DNA of 64,000 nt from Hemileia vastatrix (lineage: Eukaryota > Basidiomycota > Pucciniomycetes > Pucciniales > Zaghouaniaceae): the NCBI GenBank assembly GCA_030280995.1, contig JASXTE010000005.1, positions 21,170,501-21,234,500 of the forward strand. Reading direction: 5' to 3'. Positions 9,801 through 18,925 of this stretch are shown piece by piece. The position numbers were made by a program, and so were the translations under genes. The notes beneath the pieces are model-generated. The model saw nothing but the letters and a program-made list of their open reading frames with translations. It searched no databases and was not told where the DNA came from. Positions within the stretch are counted from its first letter, which is position 1. Each line of letters begins with the position of its first letter.

Positions 9801-10952
9801 TCCAGTGCGTATCCGTTCTCTGACAACTTCAATATAGGCTTCTTTTAATGCAGCCGGAATAGGAATTGGTTTCTGCTGCCACGGTTCATGACATACCACA
9901 GGAATCTTGTAAGGCTCCCCATAGGAATGCTTCAACACACCCCTCTCCTCTTCTACAAAAGCAATGGCCTTCTCTCGCTTGACCATCACATCCAACAACA
10001 ACTTCTTCTCTTCTCCAGACAACCAACCATCAGGTCCAAAATTAACAACACCCAATCTCTCAAAAGTGATTCTTGATGTCTCAGAAAATTCAGGCGGATT
10101 CTTTACCAAGGGACTTTCATAAGGATCTCTTGATAACCTTGGTCTTCTCAAAGGTGGATTTAATTCAGCAGGTAGCAGTTCATTAATAGGTCGAACTTTA
10201 TTTGCTACTTTCTTATATTTGGCTGCGTCCACTTCTAAATTAACTTGAGGTAAAACATTTTCTTTTGTATCGCCATTAAAACTTTCATCAAATGAATCTT
10301 CTTCATCGCCAGAATCAGAATAAGAAAAATTAGAAAAATATTTTATTTCATTTTTAAATTTTACCCTTTTCTCCTTTCCCTCGTCTAATTTATAAACAGA
10401 TTTTCCAACACCTTTGCTTCCCTTATCCAAAATTAAATCACCTGTAAAGAAAGTCGGCAGTTTAACCTCTTGCTGGAGGACCGGAATAGCATTTTCACAT
10501 AAATTATTTTTTTGGGTTTTAATTATACTGAGATTTTTTATCGGATTTTGATGTGATATTTGCAGTTTACCCTCTTGCTGGAGGTCCATAATAGAAGGAG
10601 ATAATTGCAGTTTAACCTCTTGCTGGAGGCCCGTAATAGAAGGAGATACTTGCAGTTTAACCTCTTGCTGGAGGTCATAAAACATACCCTTCCAATTTTT
10701 ATCCAACCTAATTTGGCCCATTTTGCCTTTTTCACCGTTTTTAAAATTAATAGAAAAACCGGGTAAATCCAATAAACATTTAGAAAAGTCCAAAACGTAT
10801 TTGCACTCCAAAGTAATATTAACAGAAAATAATTGAGAATCCACTTGAATTATCTCCAAGTGAGCTGACCTATTGCAATCCGGGATCTCATCCTGAGGAG
10901 AGATTACAACATTAGAGCGATCAGCCCCTGCTACCCCAAAAAATGAGGGCAT
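6858..10952 (-). CDS. pol: Gypsy-1 Pol: reverse transcriptase, RNase H, integrase
   Basis: 1364-codon frame. RT: LPQGATNSVAVYQ and the catalytic FIDDGG box. RNase H: IYLAVDSSQVAAGAVL. Integrase: an H2C2 zinc motif (HEDLGHRGVG ... CEECQRR), then the DDE residues in SLDAVHIKEG, TVDGGPEFG and EAEGMVERGHQ. There is no start of its own: it overlaps the protease frame by 22 bases and is entered by -1 frameshifting. Near the N-terminus lie repeats LQQEVKLQ, which are the coding form of the stem-loop motif. Near the C-terminus, a one-base deletion in an A run (about 6893-6896) diverts the frame to a stop at 6858. Without it, the protein would continue through GGSYVLEEL and FYPRG to 6742, as the related Gypsy-2 does. 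Confidence 0.95.
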   Translation of the reverse strand: MPSFFGVAGADRSNVVISPQDEIPDCNRSAHLEIIQVDSQLFSVNITLECKYVLDFSKCLLDLPGFSINFKNGEKGKMGQIRLDKNWKGMFYDLQQEVKLQVSPSITGLQQEVKLQLSPSIMDLQQEGKLQISHQNPIKNLSIIKTQKNNLCENAIPVLQQEVKLPTFFTGDLILDKGSKGVGKSVYKLDEGKEKRVKFKNEIKYFSNFSYSDSGDEEDSFDESFNGDTKENVLPQVNLEVDAAKYKKVANKVRPINELLPAELNPPLRRPRLSRDPYESPLVKNPPEFSETSRITFERLGVVNFGPDGWLSGEEKKLLLDVMVKREKAIAFVEEERGVLKHSYGEPYKIPVVCHEPWQQKPIPIPAALKEAYIEVVRERIRTGLYEQSTSSYSSPVFCIKKPNGKLRVVHDLRELNRVTIKDAGIPPSAEEFVEAFSGRVCYGLGDIMGGYDERELHPDSRPLTTFDTPLGRLQLTRLPQGATNSVAVYQAQMAWILQDEIPQYAGIFIDDGGIKGPTTNYDNQVLEENPGIRKFIWEFAITLERILFRIEEAGLTISGSKFSCCVPALEILGHVVCREGRIMSKKKVKKIQSWPRPKNTTEVRGFLGICIYVRMFIKDFSSLAAPLRRLTRKDADWEWDEECEKAFVKLKEVVGKDLVLHKLDYGKDSGRIYLAVDSSQVAAGAVLSQMDKAGYIRPVRYESVVFTEVESRYSQPKLELCGVAKILKKLQHILWGQHFELQVDAKSLIQMINSPSLPNAPMTRWVAFIQHFSFDLVHKPGKTFTMPDGLSRRPPTEEDSDSEEFDEDIPIIKASTKGAEDFPYLPHEVKLAGLLCLDYDDDDLHQEDKLENSFYVNKGVEKGVDKFGREEVEEDVVYVEEDGLVVWDSSKLRNGVYVGELENLNKKVDKEKEVFSNTVFEGSKGSEEKRRHSSIKDLFRGQQLLAHSCAGDIGDREVPIDVILIDFQDEVWGQTGFYFLLVKYLLTLERPEDCEDDEWVAIKRKSSTFYLSGRRLMRRRYPNPQVVITQQKGQELVLKSLHEDLGHRGVGETFRRISDRFWWPGMKMAVKQWVQSCEECQRRSYLRPKEPGRATGEYTLFGRVSLDAVHIKEGWYKYLIVARDDLSGWVEAAPLINLTAKNVAEFFLNNWVYRYGVMKLVTVDGGPEFGTEFKEAVLKVGSKVRVATPYYPEAEGMVERGHQVIKDALVKMCGTSAEKWRHYLPLVLFADRITAKRTTGFSPYELVFGQKAVLPVDLEAESYLGVDWDTVKTTEELLCARMMQLEKKEEYLEKAYSRMMKIRNQSVRYWDERLAHRLRKPLNPGDMVLVYNRSLESQWGKMFADRWNGPYKTRSKFPAVHMC
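8398..8480 (-). repeat. Two stem-loop motifs inside pol coding sequence
   Basis: Centred near 8410 and 8470, in the linker between RNase H and integrase. In the coding strand they are CCTC-CACCAA-GAGG-ATAAACTGG and a variant with CCCCAT as loop; they encode HQEDKL and PHEVKL. The equivalent linker of Gypsy-2 (42537-42693) holds diverged copies. Confidence 0.75.
10451..10675 (-). repeat. Four stem-loop motifs encoding LQQEVKL repeats at the start of pol
   Basis: Four copies of CAGTTTAACCTCTTGCTGGA or a close variant, three of them spaced about 48 bp apart. In the coding strand each is a CCTC-CAGCAA-GAGG hairpin followed by TTAAACTGC, and translates as (L)QQEVKL or QQEGKL. Confidence 0.85.
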
Positions 10953-12652
10953 TCATCCCCTTCCAACAAACATAATTCACCAGAAGCCGTCCGTTTAATA
11001 TGCCGCTTCTTGGTGCAAACACAACACTGGCACAGTGTAGTAATCCCTGGCCGTGTTTCCCAACCTTCATCTCCAGGAGGCGCTAACCGCATATGTAACC
11101 TCCGCATATCTTCACCAGTGATCTCCAAACTAATCCCCATGCCAGCTTGATACCCTATCCTGGCCTCAAAATCCATCAAAAAAGGACCACCAAGAACAGC
11201 TTTGACTGCTCCTCTGGCCACATAAAAGTGAACCTTACCAACAGATCCACCAATGCCTAACCTGAAATGCTCAGCAGTACCCATCAGCTCTGTTGCATGC
11301 CCTCCAATACCTCTGAGGTTTCCCCCAGTTCCACTTTTAATTGGCAAGCCTATACTTGTCGCTTGCTCCAATGAAATTAAATTAATTTGAGACCCTGAAT
11401 CGACCAAGGCCTTTACTTCTTTACCATTAAGAGTTACCACCAGGTAACCCAGGGGAGCGGAAAAATGTGTATCTACATCTTCCCCAAACTTTTCAGCATT
11501 TTCACAAATATATTCCACCTCTCCAGTGGAAACCCGACGCCTCGTCAAATGCTTCTTTTGCTTTTCAGCAAGCGCCGGACTAATCGTAAATAACTCCCCC
11601 AAAGATAAGGGAATCTGAAGTTGATTCACCCTATTCAAAACTGCGTCCATCGCATTAGCTTGACCGGAAACTACTGGCCGCTCATACTGGACCTTTGATT
11701 TAACAACCTTGGCCCTGGGTACCTCTTGAGGTCCAACCGAGCCATCTTCACCCCCCATTATAACATCTTCACTTTCTATAACCCTAACTCCGTCACCAGC
11801 TTCTTGCACTAATCCTGATCCATCGCTAGTCCTTCTTACACCCTCCATTGGGATGGGACCGCTAAAACTTGGTCTGGGTAGAGACGCCAACGGTACGTCC
11901 TCCTCAGAATCCGAATCATCCTCTGGCATAGGCTCACCATTTAAATCAAACTTGCCATAACTAGGGGGCCCCATATCAGCAATCCCCTTCTGCATTTTAT
12001 ATAATTCGTCCTTAGAGTAAGGGTTCAATTTGTTGGCGGCAGTTTGAGCACTAGAAATCTTGTCCTTAGAGTAAGGGTTCACTTTGTTATTGGCCTTGCC
12101 AGGATTAGCCCTCAATTGGCTCTGAATGCTACTTTTCGCCTTAGTAGCAGCTGCTCTTCTAGCAGCATTAACATCATATTCGCCAGCCATACAGCTACCC
12201 TCCACCTGGGCAACCGTCGCCAGCTCTAAACCACCAAAAGAAGTAGAGAACGTGGCTTTACTGACCTCTTTCTCCTTACCTTTGTCAGCTTTTCCACCAT
12301 TACCATTACCATTTTTGCCACCCTTGGCATTAACATCTTCATCCGTCACCTCTTCAAATCTGGCTCTCCTTTCAGCCGTTAAACTTCTTCTGACCAAATC
12401 AGAAGGAGACTGTCCATCACTGGGCTTGATGAACGAACCATCGGGAAATTTATAAACTTTACCATCGAATAAAACTCGCCCAGCATCCATATCCTTATCA
12501 AGAGCAAAACAAACTGTTGCTCTGTGCCCTCTCCTATTACAATAGGAGCACACCTTTGGCTCATCATAGCCACCTCTATAATTACTACCACCATTCCCAC
12601 CATTTCTCCCATTGCCTGGGAAGCGGTTACCGTTGTTATTGCCATTATAATT
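10931..12652 (-). CDS. Gypsy-1 nucleocapsid zinc knuckle and aspartic protease
   Basis: This frame continues Gag after an in-frame TGA at 12653-12655. It opens with a Gly/Asn-rich stretch, then a CCHC zinc knuckle CSYCNRRGHRATVC, a low-complexity Lys/Asn and acidic region, and a retropepsin with ALVDSGSQINLIS and PFLMDFEARI. A second cysteine cluster (LCQCCVC) lies near the end. It terminates at 10931 in the overlap with pol. Because it shares the Gag frame, the natural product would be a single Gag-Pro protein if the TGA were read through or were an inactivating mutation; the sequence cannot distinguish these. Confidence 0.85.
   Translation of the reverse strand, partial: NYNGNNNGNRFPGNGRNGGNGGSNYRGGYDEPKVCSYCNRRGHRATVCFALDKDMDAGRVLFDGKVYKFPDGSFIKPSDGQSPSDLVRRSLTAERRARFEEVTDEDVNAKGGKNGNGNGGKADKGKEKEVSKATFSTSFGGLELATVAQVEGSCMAGEYDVNAARRAAATKAKSSIQSQLRANPGKANNKVNPYSKDKISSAQTAANKLNPYSKDELYKMQKGIADMGPPSYGKFDLNGEPMPEDDSDSEEDVPLASLPRPSFSGPIPMEGVRRTSDGSGLVQEAGDGVRVIESEDVIMGGEDGSVGPQEVPRAKVVKSKVQYERPVVSGQANAMDAVLNRVNQLQIPLSLGELFTISPALAEKQKKHLTRRRVSTGEVEYICENAEKFGEDVDTHFSAPLGYLVVTLNGKEVKALVDSGSQINLISLEQATSIGLPIKSGTGGNLRGIGGHATELMGTAEHFRLGIGGSVGKVHFYVARGAVKAVLGGPFLMDFEARIGYQAGMGISLEITGEDMRRLHMRLAPPGDEGWETRPGITTLCQCCVCTKKRHIKRTASGELCLLEGDECPHFLG
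10937..10943 (-). promoter_or_regulatory. -1 ribosomal frameshift site between protease and pol
   Basis: In the coding strand the heptamer is U UUU UUG, positioned as X XXY YYZ in the protease frame (codons CAU UUU UUG) and two codons before the protease stop at 10931-10933. A -1 slip there reads directly into pol (FFGVAGAD). Pol has no independent start and the two frames differ by exactly -1. Confidence 0.8.
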
Positions 12653-13540
12653 TCAACGTTCATACCCTCTAGACTGATAAGAAGTCGACGTCGATGAAGA
12701 AGCGATTGGGGCCTTGTTGGCCTTCTGGGTTTCTTGAACAAATATTTTTAATTGTTTAGTTAAATCGGCCAGGTGATCGACCATCTTATTATCCACATTG
12801 CCCTCCACTTTAGCAGCAGGTAATCCCATTTTTGCCTTCTTGGCCTCCTGGGCTTTGACCATAATATCGTTGTTTTCGGCCAAAACCTCGCTAACCTTGC
12901 TAACATATTGAGTGCAAGACTCTTGATATTTGTCCAACGCCAATAACTTTAGATGGGCTTGAATGTTGTCCTTGATAACCTCCAGAGCCGGCAGTTTCTG
13001 CTCACCATTAGGCAGTTCCTTCATCAAATCTTTTCTTGAAAGATCCTTCAAGACGTCCATACGAATATCCCTGCTGCATGCTGTCCAAAACAAATCTTTT
13101 GCTTGGTTCTCATGCACTAACTCGTCCACCAGTATGAGATATTCCACCACTTCATCAAACTGAACACAGAGATTTTTGAAGTCAGCCATAGAAGAAACTC
13201 CACCTTTTGCTTGCCAGTCTCCAACAATTTTATTGAGGTCCATCATAGTAAACCTAACACCCCATCTATCAACCATAGCTTTAGAAAGCTTAACCCAATC
13301 CTTGTCCTTGAATGCCTGCATAGCAATAACCTCTTTTTCCACCTCCCTATCGGCAATAAAAAATCTAACTTGCTTCACCATATCCACATGGGAAGCACCA
13401 TCAACAGCAGCAGCAGCTTCATACCTGCTAATGAACCATTTAACCTCCTCCCCATCAAACTTTGGGCCATCCCAAGAAACAATTCTAACTGAGGGAGTAA
13501 GAGGGTTAGAAGATCCAGAAGCAACAGCAGAAGAAGACAT
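12653..13540 (-). CDS. gag: Gypsy-1 Gag
   Basis: 295 codons from an ATG at 13540. The N-terminal Ser/Ala-rich leader is followed by a helical capsid-like region with SWDGPKFDGEEVKWFISRYEAAA, and Gag-type signatures such as a conserved W...K..F and MADFKNLCVQFDEVVEYL. It ends at a TGA directly before the Gly/Asn-rich segment and zinc knuckle, which remain in the same frame. Gag forms the particle that packages the element's RNA. Upstream, 13541-13716 is the leader, with two copies of AAGCCTCTTGCAGGC that fold as small hairpins. Confidence 0.88.
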   Translation of the reverse strand: MSSSAVASGSSNPLTPSVRIVSWDGPKFDGEEVKWFISRYEAAAAVDGASHVDMVKQVRFFIADREVEKEVIAMQAFKDKDWVKLSKAMVDRWGVRFTMMDLNKIVGDWQAKGGVSSMADFKNLCVQFDEVVEYLILVDELVHENQAKDLFWTACSRDIRMDVLKDLSRKDLMKELPNGEQKLPALEVIKDNIQAHLKLLALDKYQESCTQYVSKVSEVLAENNDIMVKAQEAKKAKMGLPAAKVEGNVDNKMVDHLADLTKQLKIFVQETQKANKAPIASSSTSTSYQSRGYER

Positions 13541-13716
13541 CCCAATAAGTAATGAAAAGCATTAACAATCGATAAAATAACAAGCCTCTTGCAGGCCAAT
13601 AACAAAAATCCAATTAGAGTTCCAGAAAATAAGCCTCTTGCAGGCTAAGAACGTTTTTGATCCAAGTAAGTCTTTAAAGAAAGCTAGAGAAATCGAACCC
13701 CATGTTGGGAGCCAAC
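13541..13716 (-). other. Gypsy-1 leader and primer-binding region
   Basis: Between the 5' LTR and Gag. In element orientation the LTR is followed by GTTGGCTCCCAACATGGGG, so a TGG that could pair with a tRNA 3' CCA begins two bases inside; I cannot name the tRNA. Two hairpins GCCT-GCAAG-AGGC (near 13580 and 13630) resemble the stem-loop family found elsewhere in the element but lack its TTAAACT tail. Confidence 0.5.
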
Positions 13717-14857
13717 TATGGTAAGGTAAACTCTTACAGTCGCCTTGCTGTAAGCAGAATCCGGAGGAGATGTGTGGATTTAGCTGAAAACCCCGTCCTT
13801 CCAATAAAATAACAAAATGGGAATTCTAAATCACTAAGCTAACCAATCTACTTGAATCTGATTGATAAAAATAATGAAACTCTAAAATAATTAACGCTTA
13901 TTGAGATTTAAAGAAAGTGGCTGTTGATAAAGAAATACTGATAACAACAATTAAGGTGTACCAGTGAAAGATCTGTAAAGATTGACTTTTATGTTTTTAT
14001 AATAATTTGAATTTTTATGAGACAGCAATAATCAAGTCCCAGCGACAAAGACCTTTCTAAAGATACCCTGTATGAAGTGTTATTTAAACTGTTGAATTGT
14101 ATTTCTAAAATGTTATGTAAAAATAATAATGTTGTAAGGGTATTACAAGTTATTTTAATTTGTTGAGTAATAAAAAAAATGAGACTGTGGTGGTTAAAGA
14201 TTAAGCTGTATGATCTGTCCCCCTTTCAATTTCGAGTTTGAGAAGCACTTAAGTATTCCTAGTCACGTGCCTAAGTTTTCCCCTCCAGGGCTCTTCCAGA
14301 GTCAATCCGGAGCCCGTACGGAGTCCGTACGGAGCCGGAACGGAGTCAAAGCGGAGTCCGTACGGAGTCGAAACGGAGTCCGTCCGGACTTCTGGACTCA
14401 ATTTAGAACCTTAAAACCATAATAAAAAATCTAGAAAAATTACACATAATAGAGCTACTTCCCCTTTACATACCAAACTAATTTTCGTAGTCTGCGCAGC
14501 TCTAATTACCCCGTGAAAATTCATCAAAGTTAAGTAATTTTTGAAAACGTAAATATTTCTATAAAACTTTAAAATTCATTTAAAAATATAAGAAAAATAG
14601 TAAAAATTCTGGGAAAATTTCCCAAGGTTCTTGAGTGACTCGACTTAATACTTATAAATTTTTTAGACCGTAAAAATAAGTTTTCTCCGTAAAATAAATT
14701 GTTTCGTGTAGGCATTCACTCGTGACCAATTTCTTCATATTTTAAACTCCAATAAATTAAATAAAACCCTTTTATAAAAAATAATAACGCCAATCTTGCA
14801 TGCCGTGATAACTCCATTTACATACTTGGGTGCCGTACTAAACTTTAGGCTACCACA
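13717..14857 (-). repeat. Gypsy-1 5' LTR
   Basis: 1141 bp, direct repeat of 2224-3353 with about six substitutions and one extra 11-bp unit in the CGGAGTC patch. Confidence 0.93.
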
Positions 14858-16687
14858 ACATCAACTTCAAGCAATAAATTTTATGATTGACAATGAACGA
14901 ATGTTAAAGGAAAAGTTGGATATCATGTGGAGGCACCAGGACAACCATTGGCTTAGAACTGGATTCAATGACTATAAAGATCAGTTTCCTAACAATCAAT
15001 TAACGCCTGAAGGAAATGGGTCAATACTTGCTGATGATATGGGTTTGGGAAAGACACTTTCAACTCTTTCTCTTATAAGTGCAACTCAAGGTGAAGCAAG
15101 ACAATTCCAGGTATCAGAAAATCAAGAAGGTATTAATCGGAGTTCAGCCACACTGATTATATGCCCCCTGGCAACACTATCGAATTGGATCAATGAAATA
15201 AGTGTGCACTTTGAAGATAATGCACTTCTTTTCAAGGTTCTTTATGGGAAGGATTGTCAAAATACTAATGTCAATGAGCTACAGGACACTGCTATTGTTT
15301 TAACGACCTATGAAATAGCTAGCCCAACGATGTCAAAAAATTAAAGCCAAAAAAAGATACTGGTGACTCAAATGCTCTTTTGGTATAGAGTTGTTTTAGA
15401 TGAAGCTCAGTTAGTGCCCATTTCTATATCTAAAACTTAAAACTTAATTTTTATAATCAATTTTTATAAATATTCTTTTAGTTACATTAAAAATCCTTAC
15501 TCACAGAGGGCTCAAACAATATTTGACTTGGAATCCCAACACCGACTATGCTTGACTGGAACTCCACTTCAGAACAGGCCCACTGACCTTCAAAGTCTCA
15601 TATTTTTTCTTAGAATCGAAAAGTGGCAAGAAGACTGGTTATGGAAGAATTTCCTTTTTCCAGGTTTGCAAAAAGGAAAGGCTAATTCTATTAAATCAAT
15701 CAATCACTTAATGAAAGTCATAAGCCTACGTAGAACAAAGGATGCAATTTTGTCTCTTCCAAAAAAGATTCAAAGGGGGATATCGGTTCAATTAGCAGAT
15801 CCATGGAGGTCTAAACTTGATGTGCTTCAAGAAGGATTCACTGAGCGATATGGGCCCTCCAGAAGCACTGACTTCCCTTGGGACTCATCTGAGTTTCTAA
15901 GAGAGCTGATGATTTTAAGAAAATTCTGCAACCATCCAATCTACGAAAATCTGGATGAAACTCCAACTTTTGATTTCACCTGGCAGCATTCCGCAAAGAT
16001 TTGTCATATTATAGGCCACTTAAAAAACTTTTTGTCTGGTGAAAGGGATATAAATTTTCCAAAAGCTGTTATATTCTCCAACTTTGCAGACTTTTTGCAG
16101 ATGTAAGTGATTCTATAATGAATTGTTTTACAAAATTGTGTTGGCTTATTAAAAACAATTTTCTAATATTTCAAAATAGAATAAAAATGGCTTTAGATGA
16201 CCACAATATTAGGTATACCCAGCTTACAGGTGAACTCAGCTGGACAAAGCGAGACAAAAATATGCATGAATTCCATTTTAATAAAAATTGCCAAGTTTTG
16301 GTTGGAACGATTCAGGCTGCAGGAGTGGGTATAGATCTCAGGTGTGCTCAAAATGTATATATAATGGTGAGCTCAATGTCTTTTATTTCATATTAAGAAC
16401 AAAAATATTAAATTTTTTATATGTTCAATGTTGAAATAGGAGCCAAATTGGAATCCAGCAGTTGAGCAACAGGCTGTTGATCGGCTGTATAGAATGGGGC
16501 AGCAAAATGAAGTAAATGTTTTGAATTATTTTGTACAAGGAAGTATAGAATTCAGCATGTATAAGATTCAAAGGAAAAAAATGGAGCTAACAATGTAAGC
16601 CAAATTTCATTTCTATAAATTTTAATGATAATAGTAATCATTAAAATTATGTTTTTGTTTTCAAGGCTAAGTGTCCCAAACAGTTGA
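14858..16687 (+). pseudogene. SNF2-family helicase, C-terminal part (ATPase domains)
   Basis: Continuation of 1681-2223. Five exons with introns at 15410-15481, 16103-16179, 16367-16439 and 16595-16665. Motif I is DDMGLGKT (15033-15056). Motif II becomes DEAHYIKNP when the first intron is removed. Motif III region is LCLTGTPLQN; the helicase C lobe has FSNFADFLQ, TGELSWTKRD, VGTIQAAGVGIDL and WNPAVEQQAVDRLYRMGQ. This is an ATP-dependent DNA translocase or chromatin remodeller of the SNF2 family, with a layout nearest the RAD5/RAD16 type (inference). An in-frame TAA at 15342-15344, between motifs Ia and II, breaks it independently of the Gypsy-1 insertion. The C-terminus ends at 16687 shortly after the RLYRMGQ box. 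Confidence 0.85.
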
Positions 16688-16730
16688 AATGAGGAGTATG
16701 AGTGTGCAAACCTATTATTAAGGGAGTTTG

Positions 16731-17851
16731 TCAATCACTCACATTAGAGGAAGAAAGAATTTCAAGGAGAGCAGGTAAATCCATGGGATTTTGAGGATTT
16801 AAAAGTCTGAGTTGTTGAGGATTTAGAGATGCAAGATATAAGGGAGAATAACAGTCATTCGGCAAACCCCGGGGGACATGAGAAGGATTAAGGTTAGGGG
16901 ATAATGTTGAAACCAAACTGATTCTTTTGTACAAGGCCAAGTCCTTTAGCACACTTCCAGAGTAGGTTGAATTATCTCAAATATCAAATTGTTGTTGGTC
17001 AAGATATTGTGCAACTTTAGAAAAATCTTCAGACCTCCATTGCATTAAGATACGTCTTAACGATCCATCATTATCAATTTCAGTGTCTGAACAACACTTG
17101 ATGTTTGTGAAAAGGTTGTGATAAGTTTCACAATGTGGAAGTTGTTTAAGAAGTTTAGTTCGGTTAACTGAATTCTAAGAATCTTTGTTATTTGAAATAA
17201 AGGTCATAAATAAAAACGGTTGAAAAAAAAGGGATTTTCATACTTTTTTTTTATTCTATATTTATGCTTTCTCACTTTGATTATTTCTTGAGAGCTATGA
17301 GAATCCTTCCCAAGTCTTAATCTATCAGCATGACCTAAAAACCAACGGTGAAGAACTCCTATTTGATTTGAGAAGCTAATTTGAGTTGAGTCAATTGGAT
17401 ATGCAATCAAATTATTGGTTTTTAAGGCATTGTCCCAGTGTTTAATGAGAATATTTGCCAAGACCTGGTTCCATTTGTCAAACCAATCTAGGTTCCAAGC
17501 GAAAGTTGATCCTGGGAAACCACACATGCGAAGGTGCTCAATAAAAGATTCACAGAAAATTGGTGGAAACTTTTCCGAAACCGCTGAATTTGATTCTGGA
17601 TGAGGTAGTTCAAAGGCAATGTTGCAAGAATTCATGTCGAATGATGAAAATCTGTCTAATTGCTCTTCAGTAGGGTTTTGTTTCCATCCATTTGATTCTG
17701 GTGACATATCCAAAAGTGAACAACAAAAATTGTGTATAGATCTAAAAAAGTGAGAATTGAATGGAGGCAAAGTCTCATTAAAAATTCTATTAAGTGTTCT
17801 TGTGTTTGTGGGCAGGTTTCCATGAGGAAAGTAAGAGCTACTAGGGTTCAT
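16731..17851 (-). pseudogene. Transposase partner gene A (paralogue of gene B)
   Basis: Divergent from the transposase. A first frame of 215 codons (17851-17204) has FHH-type aromatic blocks such as STFAWNLDWFDKWNQVLANILIKHWDNA and a basic end. After an intron starting near 17243 the homology continues as KLLKQLPHC, NIKCCSDTEIDN and RILMQWRSEDF, is stopped by a TGA (at FDI, about 16980), and ends with VPRGLPNDCYSPLYLASLNPQ. Gene B has the same order of blocks: ...FWKFAFDWTCRDFSESTWNQVM, KLARDLCSDV, CISDIEEG, GWRNPEL, VPKYLPKNCYSATFLQGLSV. The splice phase does not close cleanly through the A run at the donor, so a small indel is likely. I know no domain name; by position it may be the DNA-binding partner of the transposase. 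Confidence 0.65.
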
Positions 17852-18925
17852 AAATAATTAGATTAAGAAAGTGTTCAATTAAATTAAACAAAGAGGAAGG
17901 ATAAATTGTTGAGCTCCAAAACTTTATGATCAAAGTTGATTTAAGGAGAAATATCACAAAAATTAAGAATAAGAAATATTTCGACTTTATGGAATTATAA
18001 TATGCATAAATTATATTTTTATATGCAACTTGAACTCAAAAGGAATGGTATAAAATAAAGAGAATGATTATGTGATAAAAGAAGACTCATTTAAGAAACG
18101 GATTTTTTTTTCTTTTCAAAAAATTCTTCCACAAAAATAATTTGTTAAATGTGAGGCTATGTTCATTTTTTGATTACCAAAAAATTATTTTTGGTCCAAT
18201 ATGATAGTAATACATATTCTATTGAGTAATTTTTTTCAACCTGAATAAATAGACTAGAGTGTCACTTCATCACATTTATGTATGAAACGTTATACAAGGT
18301 TTCAGCTTTTATGTAATTCTTTAAGGTTTACACTTTTGTAGCATCTATTATTTGAGTATTTTTGATTTTTTCTTTATAGAAAATTCTACCTAGTACAGAC
18401 CAATTTTCAAATTGAAAGAAATATGTTTGTGATTGTTTTTTACAAAATATTAAACTTATTTTTGGGTTTAACTTTGATTTTTGGGGTAATTTTTTAAAAA
18501 TTATGTTAAAAATATGGATTACTTTTCTTATAGTCCATAACTAAGAATTTTTATCAAAATCAAATAATTATAGGGTAGTTAGATATAACTCAGAAGGCAT
18601 TTGATAGAAAAATAATTAAGATGCTTGTGCGTACAACAGAATTTTTTCTATGATAGAAAATATTCTGATAAACATGCATGCATTGTTTTACAAATGCAGA
18701 GAGTATACAGAATACAAATAAAGTAGACTGCATAACTTTAAATTAATATATAATTTATCCGATTAAAAATTAAACATTTAAACTTAAATAATTTCAACAC
18801 ATATTCCATCATATTCTTTTGATAAAAAAATGTAGCTTATATTAGCTAGTGCCTTTCAAAAAAAGGAATACCTTCAATCGGTAACTTCGAATAGCTAACT
18901 TATTCCTACAATTATCACAATTACA
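17852..18925. other. Divergent intergenic region between gene A and the transposase
   Basis: About 1.1 kb, strongly AT-rich, no gene seen. It must contain the promoters of the two divergent genes; no convincing TATA pair or repeat stands out. Confidence 0.4.

Larger units (their letters stand above)
2224..14857 (-). mobile_element. Gypsy-1: near-intact Ty3/Gypsy LTR retrotransposon
   Basis: Two long direct repeats bound it, at 2224-3353 and 13717-14857, with about six substitutions and one 11-bp indel between them, so insertion was recent. A 4-bp duplication ACAT flanks it (2220-2223, 14858-14861). Minus-strand order: 5' LTR, Gag (13540-12653), zinc knuckle and protease (to 10931), RT-RNase H-integrase (10952-6858), a 3' untranslated stretch full of stem-loops, an antisense gene (3477-4169, + strand), 3' LTR. 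It sits inside the SNF2 gene of the giant transposon. It is not fully intact: there is an in-frame TGA within Gag and a one-base frameshift near the end of pol. Confidence 0.95.

Noticed and set aside
8179..10076. Several + strand frames of 60-70 codons inside Gypsy-1 pol
   Set aside because: Complement shadows of the pol frame; composition mirrors its codons.
13690..13715. tRNA-like T-arm (GGGTTCGATTTC) beside the 5' LTR
   Set aside because: No cloverleaf can be built around it; it is in the sense orientation, whereas a primer-binding site would be complementary to a tRNA.
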